Source of the DNA: Oscillospiraceae bacterium
Lineage (GTDB): Bacteria > Bacillota > Clostridia > Oscillospirales > CAG-272
Length of the DNA stretch: 64,000 bases
Assembly: GCA_015064385.1 (NCBI GenBank)
Contig: SVSI01000001.1
Span: 29,637-93,636, forward strand
Direction of reading: 5' to 3'
Position numbers and translations under genes: made by a program. Each line of letters opens with the position of its first letter. The first letter of the stretch is position 1. Shown in pieces: positions 1 to 6,524 of the stretch. Below the pieces are notes generated by a model. The model had not been told where the DNA came from. It worked only from the letters and a program-made list of their open reading frames with translations, and ran no database searches.

Positions 1-71
1 AGCGCATTCGTTATTCATTATTGTATTTGTCCGGGCAGGAGCTTTTTTGCGTTTTAATTTGTGTTTACCTC

Positions 72-101
72 AAAAATGGGAGGCAAAGGGCCTCCCATTT
101 T
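72..101 (-). terminator. Intrinsic terminator after rpsO
   Basis: On the minus strand, just downstream of the rpsO stop, a perfect stem ATGGGAGGC/GCCTCCCAT closes a 5-nt loop and is followed by a short T-run. Bases 1-71 hold no gene that I can recognise. Confidence 0.8.
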
Positions 102-128
102 CTTGAAAACAAGTTTTGAGGCGCGAAC

Positions 129-395
129 TTACTTTCTGAGTCCGAGCTTCTTAACTATTGCGCGGTAACGCTCAATATCGGTATTCTGGAGATACTTGAG
201 AAGGTTACGTCTCTTACCTACCATCTTGAGAAGTCCGCGACGGCTGTGGAAGTCCTTCTGGTTGTTAGCGAGATGCGCGTTGAGGTCGTTGATTCTCTGG
301 GTGAGAATAGCGATCTGAACCTCAGGCGAACCGGTGTCGCCCTCGTGCATAGCGTTAGCGAGAATGATTTCCTGCTTCTTGTCCTTTGCGAGCAT
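129..395 (-). CDS. rpsO: Small ribosomal subunit protein uS15
   Basis: uS15 binds 16S rRNA in the central domain of the 30S subunit. The 88-aa product is full length and carries the family signatures TGSPEVQIA and [17 protein letters not shown]. The ORF track starts 30 codons upstream, but the ATG at 395 begins [10 protein letters not shown] and has AAAGGTG about 7 nt before it, so I use it. A TTGCAA-17-TATAAT promoter lies about 150 bp upstream. The intervening leader could hold the autoregulatory S15-binding structure known in several bacteria, though I could not fold one with certainty. Confidence 0.97.
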   Translation of the reverse strand: MLAKDKKQEIILANAMHEGDTGSPEVQIAILTQRINDLNAHLANNQKDFHSRRGLLKMVGKRRNLLKYLQNTDIERYRAIVKKLGLRK

Positions 396-542
396 AGTTT
401 CTTCACCTTTCTGTAAATTTATTTCCGATAAAACTGAGCTTGCGGTATGGTGAAACCGCCCGAAAAAGCAGGCGTTTACCCGCAAACCAAGTCATACGGA
501 GTATGTTTTGCTGCGAATACAGTACATTCGCAAGCGAAAAGC

Positions 543-571
543 ATTATATCATATATGAAAGCATTTTGCAA
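543..571 (-). promoter_or_regulatory. Promoter for rpsO
   Basis: On the minus strand, TTGCAA (566-571) and TATAAT (543-548) are separated by exactly 17 bp. It would give a leader of about 140 nt before rpsO. It overlaps the space just after the upstream dehydrogenase gene, which ends at 588. Confidence 0.6.
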
Positions 572-587
572 ACCTATCGGGATATGT

Positions 588-1865
588 TTACAAATTATTT
601 ACAAATCTTTCTTCAAATTCCTTCATATCAACGACTTTTCCGCTAAGGCGTGACTCTTCGGCGGCGAAAGCAATGAGATGGTTTTTGTAGGTGCGCTCGA
701 TCGTGCAGACCGAGTTACCGTTATAGCTTCCGTCAAGACACTGTCTGAGCGCCGCAATAATGCCGCTGTCACCTCCGCCGTGACCTCCGTCTATCGTCTG
801 ATCTGCCAAAGCGTCGGCGAGCATTATTTTCTCGCTTGTTCCGGTAGCGAAGCTGTAAAGCATAACGTGATCTGCGCCCATATTTGCACTTATTTCGCCC
901 GCCGTTCCCATAATTCTTATGTTTCTCGAGCCCTTGTTGAAGGCGCACATCGTGAAGCTGACCGTTTCGCCCCCCTCAAATTCGAGATTTACCGTCTGGT
1001 GATCGACTACGTCGTTGTTGCAGCGGAAAACGCAACGTCCGTAATCGCCTTTGATCGCCTCGTCGATGTCGGCGTCGGTGGGATTCTGCTTTTTCGCGAT
1101 CGCGCGCACGAAAGCGCTCGTTTTGGGCATATTCTTGTAAACCTTCTCTGCGTGATACGGACAGCTCTCGGCGTGGGGACATCCGTCGATGCAGTGACTC
1201 GGAGCGCCCTCGGGGGCGTTCTCTTCCTTAAAATAACTCAGCGAGCCAAAGCTGTGGACGCGCGAGCAATCCTTTCCGATAAGCCACTGCAAAATGTCCA
1301 TATCGTGGCAGGTCTTTTGAACGATCATAGGAGTACTTTCTTCGCTGTTTCCCCAATTTCCGCGAACGAAGGAGTGGCTTTGGTGAATGTTTCCGACACA
1401 TTCGGCGTGCTGAATGTGGACGATATTACCAACCTTTCCCGAATCTATCAGATTTTTGAGTGCGATGAAGAAAGGAGTGAATCTCAAAACGTGACATACG
1501 AGCACGAAAACTCCCTTGTTCTTTGCCGCAAGCTCAATGGTCCTGCATTCCTCGGGCGTTGCACCCATCGGCTTTTCGAGAAGCAGATCGTATCCCTTTT
1601 CAATGGCGGCAAGAGCGGGAGCCAGGTGGTCTCTGTCCATCGTCGCGATAATAACGAGATCGGCAAATTTCGGACGGGAAAGCAGGTCTTCCCACGAGGT
1701 GTGGCAAAGCTCTTCGGGGACACCAAAGGTGTCTCTGATGTAGTTTCTTCTTGTGTCTATCGGCTCGGCAACTGCAACGATCTCAAAGCCGCCAATCTTC
1801 TGTACGGCAAGCTCCGAATAGCAGGTTCCTCTGCCTCCTGCACCGATAACGATGATTTTTTTCAT
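588..1865 (-). CDS. Gfo/Idh/MocA family oxidoreductase
   Basis: A 425-aa NAD(P)-dependent sugar or cyclitol dehydrogenase-like protein. The N-terminal Rossmann fold shows VIGAGGRG (residues 5-12), and the family EKP motif is present as LLEKPMGATPEE near residue 96. The C-terminal half has the conserved KTCHDMDILQWL helix with the likely catalytic His. A Cys-rich insertion, CIDGCPHAESC, near residue 225 is seen in a subset of this family and may bind a metal. It is divergent from an AraC regulator at 1993, so it is probably that regulator's target. Substrate is unknown. Confidence 0.88.
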   Translation of the reverse strand: MKKIIVIGAGGRGTCYSELAVQKIGGFEIVAVAEPIDTRRNYIRDTFGVPEELCHTSWEDLLSRPKFADLVIIATMDRDHLAPALAAIEKGYDLLLEKPMGATPEECRTIELAAKNKGVFVLVCHVLRFTPFFIALKNLIDSGKVGNIVHIQHAECVGNIHQSHSFVRGNWGNSEESTPMIVQKTCHDMDILQWLIGKDCSRVHSFGSLSYFKEENAPEGAPSHCIDGCPHAESCPYHAEKVYKNMPKTSAFVRAIAKKQNPTDADIDEAIKGDYGRCVFRCNNDVVDHQTVNLEFEGGETVSFTMCAFNKGSRNIRIMGTAGEISANMGADHVMLYSFATGTSEKIMLADALADQTIDGGHGGGDSGIIAALRQCLDGSYNGNSVCTIERTYKNHLIAFAAEESRLSGKVVDMKEFEERFVNNL

Positions 1866-1891
1866 AATTTTTGATTCCTTTCTGAAAAAAC

Positions 1892-1920
1892 TTGACTTTC
1901 AACTACGCATATTATATAAT
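1892..1920 (+). promoter_or_regulatory. Promoter for the AraC gene at 1993
   Basis: TTGACT (1892-1897) and TATAAT (1915-1920) are spaced 17 bp apart in the 127-bp divergent intergenic region. The promoter of the dehydrogenase on the other strand must share this region, which suits joint control by the AraC protein. Confidence 0.6.
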
Positions 1921-1992
1921 GTCGTTAAAGGAAAATCAATCGACTCTTTTGCTAAAAAGGTGTACTTTTTTACTGTTTATGAAAGGAAAGCC

Positions 1993-2817
1993 ATGAATCT
2001 GTCATATCACGCATTTGAAAGCCGTCTGCGCGGGATAAACGCCTGCGATCGCGCAAGCGAAGAATATCCTCTTATGGTTAACTGCGCAGGACGTACCGAA
2101 AGCGCCTTTCCGTTTGCCACACATAATAAAACGGGAAGATCGGATTTTTATCTTATGTATATTGTTAGCGGCGATCTTCAGATAGAAGAGATCAAAGCAG
2201 GGGCGGGGACTCTTGTTATATTCGGTGCAAAGCATCCGTACGGGTATTCTCACACGGGAGCGGACGGCATCGTTTATCTGTGGGTGCATTTTACCGGTTC
2301 TTATGCTGACCGACTGCTTTCAGAGCTCGGATTCTCCGGAACGCCGTTTATAAAAAAGCTCTCATCGGATAATCTTTTGGAGTTGAGATTTCGCTCGCTT
2401 TTTGAGCGCTTTGAACGGAAAAGTGTGTTTGAAAGGCAAGAGCTTTCCTGCGCGCTAGAGCGAATTTTGCTCGAAGCCTCGCGCTCGGTTGCGGGTGAAA
2501 AGAGAAGTGAAAGTCGGCTTGGCACGTCTCTCAAATATATCCACGATCATTATACCTCGGAGATAAAGATCCCCGAGCTTGCAAGAATGGAAAACCTGAG
2601 CAATTCGCGATACGTTGCACGCTTTACCTCTGATATTGGAATGTCGCCGATGCAGTATATAGTCGAGCTTCGTTTCAGATATGCCTGCGATCTGCTTGAA
2701 AACACCGATATGAGCGTAAAAGAGGTGGCGGCGATGTCGGGATACGACGATCCGCATTTCTTCAGTAAGCTTTTTAAGAAGCATATAGGACTGTCTCCGA
2801 GCGAGTACAGAAAATAA
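1993..2817 (+). CDS. AraC family transcriptional regulator
   Basis: A 274-aa regulator with an N-terminal cupin-like effector domain and a C-terminal double helix-turn-helix. The C-terminus has the family signature (VKEVAAMSGYDDPHFFSKLFKKHIGLSPSEYR). The ORF track begins upstream at 1852, inside the opposite gene; the ATG at 1993 is preceded by GAAAGGAAAG and opens a normal AraC N-terminus, so it is preferred. It is divergent from the Gfo/Idh/MocA gene and probably controls it in response to a sugar or polyol. The ligand cannot be read from sequence. Confidence 0.92.
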   Translation: MNLSYHAFESRLRGINACDRASEEYPLMVNCAGRTESAFPFATHNKTGRSDFYLMYIVSGDLQIEEIKAGAGTLVIFGAKHPYGYSHTGADGIVYLWVHFTGSYADRLLSELGFSGTPFIKKLSSDNLLELRFRSLFERFERKSVFERQELSCALERILLEASRSVAGEKRSESRLGTSLKYIHDHYTSEIKIPELARMENLSNSRYVARFTSDIGMSPMQYIVELRFRYACDLLENTDMSVKEVAAMSGYDDPHFFSKLFKKHIGLSPSEYRK

Positions 2818-2822
2818 AAATA

Positions 2823-2852
2823 CCCGAAGGATGGAAACCCCAATCCTTCGGG
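2823..2852. terminator. Bidirectional terminator between araC and lgt
   Basis: The stem CCCGAAGGAT/ATCCTTCGGG has a run of Ts on the plus strand (GATTTTTG) and TATTTTTATTTT on the minus strand. It sits between convergent genes and can serve both. Confidence 0.85.
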
Positions 2853-2896
2853 ATTTTTGTTGTTTGTGAAAAGTAAAGTGTGATTGCAGTTCGGGA

Positions 2897-3718
2897 TCAC
2901 ACCGTTTTGCACGAAACGGATATCGGAAGCCGTTTTTCCTTAATGATAGAACTTACTAGAAGGAGAGAGCTGATACCGACACTTATTATGCTTATCCACT
3001 GAGAGGTTGAAAAGATTCCTATAAATCCGCGTACTTCATCTCCGCGAAGAAACTCATCTAAAAAGCGAATGATTCCGTATGTTATAAGATAAAAGTAAAT
3101 AAGCTTTCCTTGCAGAAAAGGTTTTTTTCTGCTTGCTTTAAGTAGCAAGAACATAGCTAAAACCAAAAACAAATTACAACCCGCTTCGAGAAGCTGGACA
3201 GGAAAGCGTCTGACGTCGTTTACTTCGGGAACGAGAGTGTTTCCGTGCGCGCGGAACCCAAACTCGGATTCTATTCCGTAACAACATCCTGCCAAAAAGC
3301 ATCCTATGCGGGCAATGCCGTGAAACAGGGGAATTATCGGAGCCATTATATCGGCGTATATTCTTCTGTCATGACTCATACATTTAAGCGCTATCGCCCC
3401 TGCGGCAAGCCCACCGAACAGTCCACCGTAGAAAACCGAACCGCCGAATATGTATTGTACACGCGCGAGCCAAAGAGGAAATTCCGCTTTTTTGAAAAGG
3501 TATGGAAACAGACGGATATTGGTAAGAGCAAAAAGCAGGTGGCCACCGATAAAAACTCCTGCAATAACGGTCATAAGAAAGATGACTCCATCTTCCATCA
3601 TAATTCCGCGCTTTTTGAGAAGATAGCAAAGTACAAAGCCGCATACAAGACATCCTATTACGGCAAACAGGCCGTATGACGCGATCTTAAATCCAAAAAA
3701 ATCAATTTGAGGGTACAC
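2897..3718 (-). CDS. lgt: Prolipoprotein diacylglyceryl transferase
   Basis: Lgt transfers a diacylglyceryl group from phosphatidylglycerol to the lipobox cysteine of prelipoproteins in the cytoplasmic membrane. The sequence has about seven hydrophobic segments and the family blocks FYGGLFGG and ARIGCFLAGCCYG, the latter holding the conserved Arg-Gly region. The ORF track starts at 3871, but Lgt proteins begin near YPxIxxFGFKIxSYG. The GTG at 3718 (VYPQIDFFGFKIASYG) gives a normal 273-aa protein and lies 16 bp after the preceding gene. It is needed for the several lipoproteins in this window. Confidence 0.93.
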   Translation of the reverse strand: MYPQIDFFGFKIASYGLFAVIGCLVCGFVLCYLLKKRGIMMEDGVIFLMTVIAGVFIGGHLLFALTNIRLFPYLFKKAEFPLWLARVQYIFGGSVFYGGLFGGLAAGAIALKCMSHDRRIYADIMAPIIPLFHGIARIGCFLAGCCYGIESEFGFRAHGNTLVPEVNDVRRFPVQLLEAGCNLFLVLAMFLLLKASRKKPFLQGKLIYFYLITYGIIRFLDEFLRGDEVRGFIGIFSTSQWISIISVGISSLLLVSSIIKEKRLPISVSCKTV

Positions 3719-3734
3719 GTGTTGTTTCTCGAGC

Positions 3735-4199
3735 TTATAGCATTGACTCGAATGCACTTGCCATAGCACATCCGTAGCAAGCATCGCACGAAGCACAAGC
3801 GACGCACGAAAGTACGCCGAGAGCACAGATTGCGGTACCGATGATTCCAAGAACAAATCCGGCGGTAGCAAGACCGGACGGCTTGCCGTATGCTAATGTT
3901 GATTTCTTTCTTCCTTTAACACCAAAAATGATTCCTAAAATATCGCAAGCAAGCAGAACAAAGTTGAGTCCGGCTGCCCAGCAGAAAACGATTCCGCAGC
4001 AACCGAGAACCAAAGCTGTTATTGAAAAACCGCATCCGTCGTTTGGGTTTCTGGGCTGACGTGGAGGATACGGATTATAATACTGCTGGTAGGGTTGCTG
4101 GTAGGGCTGTTGATACTGTTGGTTGGGATTTTGACTGTTTTGCTGATACTGCTGATTTTGCACCTGGTCGTTCTGCTGATTCATGTTTTGATTGTCCAT
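3735..4199 (-). CDS. DUF4190-like small membrane protein with Gln/Asn-rich N-terminus
   Basis: A 154-aa protein. Residues 1-50 are almost all Asn, Gln, Tyr and Pro in short PYQQ-type repeats. Two hydrophobic segments then follow with small residues (GFSITALVLGCCGIVFC and GLATAGFVLGIIGTAIC), which is the DUF4190 pattern. The C-terminal end is Cys-rich (CVACASCDACYGC) and could be acylated or bind metal; that is speculation. It lies directly upstream of lgt on the same strand. Function is unknown. Confidence 0.75.
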   Translation of the reverse strand: MDNQNMNQQNDQVQNQQYQQNSQNPNQQYQQPYQQPYQQYYNPYPPRQPRNPNDGCGFSITALVLGCCGIVFCWAAGLNFVLLACDILGIIFGVKGRKKSTLAYGKPSGLATAGFVLGIIGTAICALGVLSCVACASCDACYGCAMASAFESML

Positions 4200-4303
4200 T
4201 GTATATCTCCTATCTTAAATTTACAAAAACAAACAAATTTCGCACAAAAAGAAAAGAACTGCTTTTTATTTCGTTTTTGGGCAAGTTTGCCGTTTCTTTT
4301 TAG

Positions 4304-4332
4304 AGTATAGCACAATAATTTCGATTTGTCAA
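4304..4332 (-). promoter_or_regulatory. Promoter for the DUF4190-lgt pair
   Basis: On the minus strand, TTGACA (4327-4332) and TATACT (4304-4309) are 17 bp apart. It lies 9 bp from the candidate XRE operator on the other side. Confidence 0.65.
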
Positions 4333-4340
4333 GCACAAAT

Positions 4341-4370
4341 ATCATTTTGATAATTAAATATCGAATTGAT
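4341..4370. promoter_or_regulatory. Candidate operator: inverted repeat upstream of XRE gene
   Basis: Two 12-bp arms, ATCATTTTGATA and TATCGAATTGAT, are inverted repeats with two mismatches around a 6-bp AT centre. The site lies between the divergent DUF4190 and XRE genes, 33 bp before the XRE start. This is the usual place for an autoregulatory site of a small HTH repressor, but binding is inference. Confidence 0.4.
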
Positions 4371-4403
4371 TATTGTACAATACTTGTATAAGGCGGTGAT
4401 GAT

Positions 4404-4697
4404 ATGATATATGATAAAATCAGAATGTTGAGGGAACAAAGCGGAATGACGCAGACCGAGCTTGCAAAGCAGATAGGAATAACGAGGTCAGGTGTTAATG
4501 CGTGGGAAATGGGCATTTCTGTTCCGTCAACTCAGTATATTGTTGAGTTGTCCTTGCTTTTTGGAGTTTCGGCGGATTATCTTCTTGACATGCCGAAGAC
4601 CTCAACTGTTTCTGTAGAGGGACTCACGGACAGAGAAATTGCTTCTGTAATAGAGGTTATTAATTGTTATAGAGAAAACCGTTCGAATAAAATATAA
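4404..4697 (+). CDS. XRE family transcriptional regulator
   Basis: A 97-aa protein with a Cro/cI-type helix-turn-helix at residues 5-60 (MTQTELAKQIGITRSGVNAWEMG, then VSADYLLDMP). The short C-terminal tail, residues 66-97, contains one helix. The arrangement resembles small clostridial phage-type or stress regulators. It stands alone, divergent from DUF4190-lgt, with GGCGGTGATGAT just before the start and a strong terminator after it. Targets are unknown; the inverted repeat at 4341-4370 suggests self-control. Confidence 0.88.
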   Translation: MIYDKIRMLREQSGMTQTELAKQIGITRSGVNAWEMGISVPSTQYIVELSLLFGVSADYLLDMPKTSTVSVEGLTDREIASVIEVINCYRENRSNKI

Positions 4698-4723
4698 AAC
4701 TGTCGCTTTTGGAGCGACAGTTT
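4697..4723 (+). terminator. Terminator after XRE gene
   Basis: Perfect 11-bp stem AAACTGTCGCT/AGCGACAGTTT with a TTTGG loop, directly after the stop codon. The convergent lipoprotein gene ends at 4747 and may share it. Confidence 0.85.
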
Positions 4724-4746
4724 TTGGTTTCTTTTTATTTGGCGGT

Positions 4747-5979
4747 TTAGTAAATCGCCCTCATTTTTGCAGCAAAAATATATCCAAGCGCCAGACGCGA
4801 GCTGTTGTCGTAAAGGAACTTTCCTTCAAGTATCTGCAAAAAGGCGTCTGCACGCGAGCCCTCCGATGCCTTGCCGAGAGCGGCAAGCAGAAACGCGGAG
4901 CGCTCAACGTCGGGCGCGCTCTTCGGACACGCATAAACGGTCACGTCGCTCGCGTTGTGGATATCGAGATAGTCGTCACCCTCGTTAAAAACGGGGACGG
5001 GCATAATACTGAACGGGGTTTTTGCTTCCGAAATTTCCGAAATATCGGCAAGCGTGCCGATATAAACGAGTGCCTCGCCTGCAATGAATTTTGCTTTCGG
5101 ATCGCTCGTTTTCGCCGTGTTTGAGGCGATACTTGCGGCAAGAGCTTTTACTTTTGCGGTAGCATCGTCCGATTTTTCGGTGACGCAGGCGTTCATAAGA
5201 GCGGAAACGTCATCTCCCGTGACGAGCGGATATGTCGTTGAAATATAGAAATCGAGCATATCCCACGTCCATTTGCCGCCCGAGATAAGAGTAGTCGGAT
5301 CTGCTTTTCCGATGCTTGCCTTTTTCATAAGCTCGGAATTTATAAATACTACTCTCGTGCGAGAGGGAAGAACGCTTGCTTCGTTTATCGTGAAAAACTC
5401 GTTTTCAAATCCGAAAGATTCGCTACTTACGGTCTGACCTGCCGCGCTTCCCGCAAAGGGAAGGATACTGTAGGAGAAAAGGAGATCCTTTCCTTCAAAA
5501 GCGGAAATATCCGACAGCGAGACGGCAACGACGTCGGCGTACGCGGTCTTGTTCTTTTGTGCATTGGTAAGATTTTTTACTACGGTTGCGGCATTTTTTT
5601 CGTTTAGTGCCGAGAAAGCAAAGTGCAGCTTTTCTTCAAGCGCGTCATTTCGGACGTACGCACAGTTGTCAAGAAAATGCTTCGTTGCCGGCAGGAGCGT
5701 ACTGCTATTACTTGTTGTCGCAACGGTGATAAATTCAAAATTATAATCGTATGCGTACAGCTTGTCAAGCGCTGCGCTCGGATCAAACGAGTCGGTGATG
5801 CCGAAGTCAAGAGACGTAGGCGGACTCGGCAGATCGGCAGACGGCTTCTCGGGAGGAGTTATATCGTCCGCGCTCGGAGAGTAGGGCAGAGTGACCTTCT
5901 GCGCGCCTCCGAAGGCGTAGCACGAGGACAGACACATACATAATATTATAAGAAGTGAAAGAATTGAAATTTTCTTCAT
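4747..5979 (-). CDS. Lipoprotein resembling ABC-transporter extracellular solute-binding proteins
   Basis: A 410-aa exported lipoprotein. The signal peptide is MKKISILSLLIILCMC followed by the lipobox LSSC. A Pro-rich linker follows, then a domain with features of family 1 solute-binding proteins: a segment like FINSELMKKASI, then GKWTWDML, which in such proteins is the sugar-binding GxWTWDD region. No permease or ATPase gene is near. It may be an orphan binding protein or a diverged surface protein. A near-consensus promoter lies 38 bp upstream. Confidence 0.65.
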   Translation of the reverse strand: MKKISILSLLIILCMCLSSCYAFGGAQKVTLPYSPSADDITPPEKPSADLPSPPTSLDFGITDSFDPSAALDKLYAYDYNFEFITVATTSNSSTLLPATKHFLDNCAYVRNDALEEKLHFAFSALNEKNAATVVKNLTNAQKNKTAYADVVAVSLSDISAFEGKDLLFSYSILPFAGSAAGQTVSSESFGFENEFFTINEASVLPSRTRVVFINSELMKKASIGKADPTTLISGGKWTWDMLDFYISTTYPLVTGDDVSALMNACVTEKSDDATAKVKALAASIASNTAKTSDPKAKFIAGEALVYIGTLADISEISEAKTPFSIMPVPVFNEGDDYLDIHNASDVTVYACPKSAPDVERSAFLLAALGKASEGSRADAFLQILEGKFLYDNSSRLALGYIFAAKMRAIY

Positions 5980-6016
5980 TTGGTGTCTTTTCCTTTTGAT
6001 AAAGGGTGTTTTTTAT

Positions 6017-6045
6017 ATTATACAGCAAAGTTTGTGTGTTGTCAA
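6017..6045 (-). promoter_or_regulatory. Promoter for the lipoprotein at 4747
   Basis: On the minus strand, TTGACA (6040-6045) and TATAAT (6017-6022) are spaced 17 bp. The rest of the 545-bp gap 5980-6524 is filled by the structured repeat at 6086-6516. Confidence 0.75.
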
Positions 6046-6085
6046 TCAACGCATGCGTGTGTTTACAAAAAAGATGATTTTAAGC

Positions 6086-6516
6086 AAAAAACGGAGAACC
6101 TTTGGCGTGATACTCTTAACGGAGTATCACGCCAGTTCTATTCGCCTGCGGCGAGTTCTATTGCTACGCAGTGTTATTCGGCTTACGCCGAGTGATATTT
6201 GCTTCGCAAGTTTATGGGCGAATAGAATATCACTGAAGCCGCAAGGCTTCAATATCACTTTCTTTTGGAAATATCTCGCCACAGGCGAGGTTTTTTCAAA
6301 AGAAAATATCACGCTGACTTTGGTCAGCATATCACTTAACAGACAAAAAGAAAGAGAAGACTCGTTAATATACGAATCTTCTCTTTTCTGTTGTTAGTGG
6401 GTTTGGGCTACTGCCCAACTGAATTTGTGCATACAAATGCGATGCTGGTTCTTAACAGAAACAGGTATGATTACAAATTCTCCGATAAGAACAACACCTT
6501 TCGGCTCTCCGTTTTT
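6086..6516 (-). repeat. Structured noncoding element A, copy 1
   Basis: Read on the minus strand, this element begins 8 bp after the alaS stop. Its outer arms form an inverted repeat, AAAAACGGAGAGCC against GGTTCTCCGTTTTTT, with an A-run before and a T-run after, like an intrinsic terminator whose loop is about 400 nt. Inside are a pyrimidine-rich hairpin and four small hairpins each preceded by AGTGATATT or a close variant. Then come three hairpins preceded by its reverse complement (AATATCACT and variants), and finally a perfect 12-bp hairpin GGCGTGATACTC/GAGTATCACGCC. No ORF is plausible. A second copy lies at 35406-35796. I do not recognise a named family. Confidence 0.8.
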
Positions 6517-6524
6517 GTTTCAGC

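Noticed and set aside
678-1874. 398-aa plus-strand ORF opposite the first Gfo/Idh/MocA gene
   Set aside because: Shadow of a well supported gene; no start signal.
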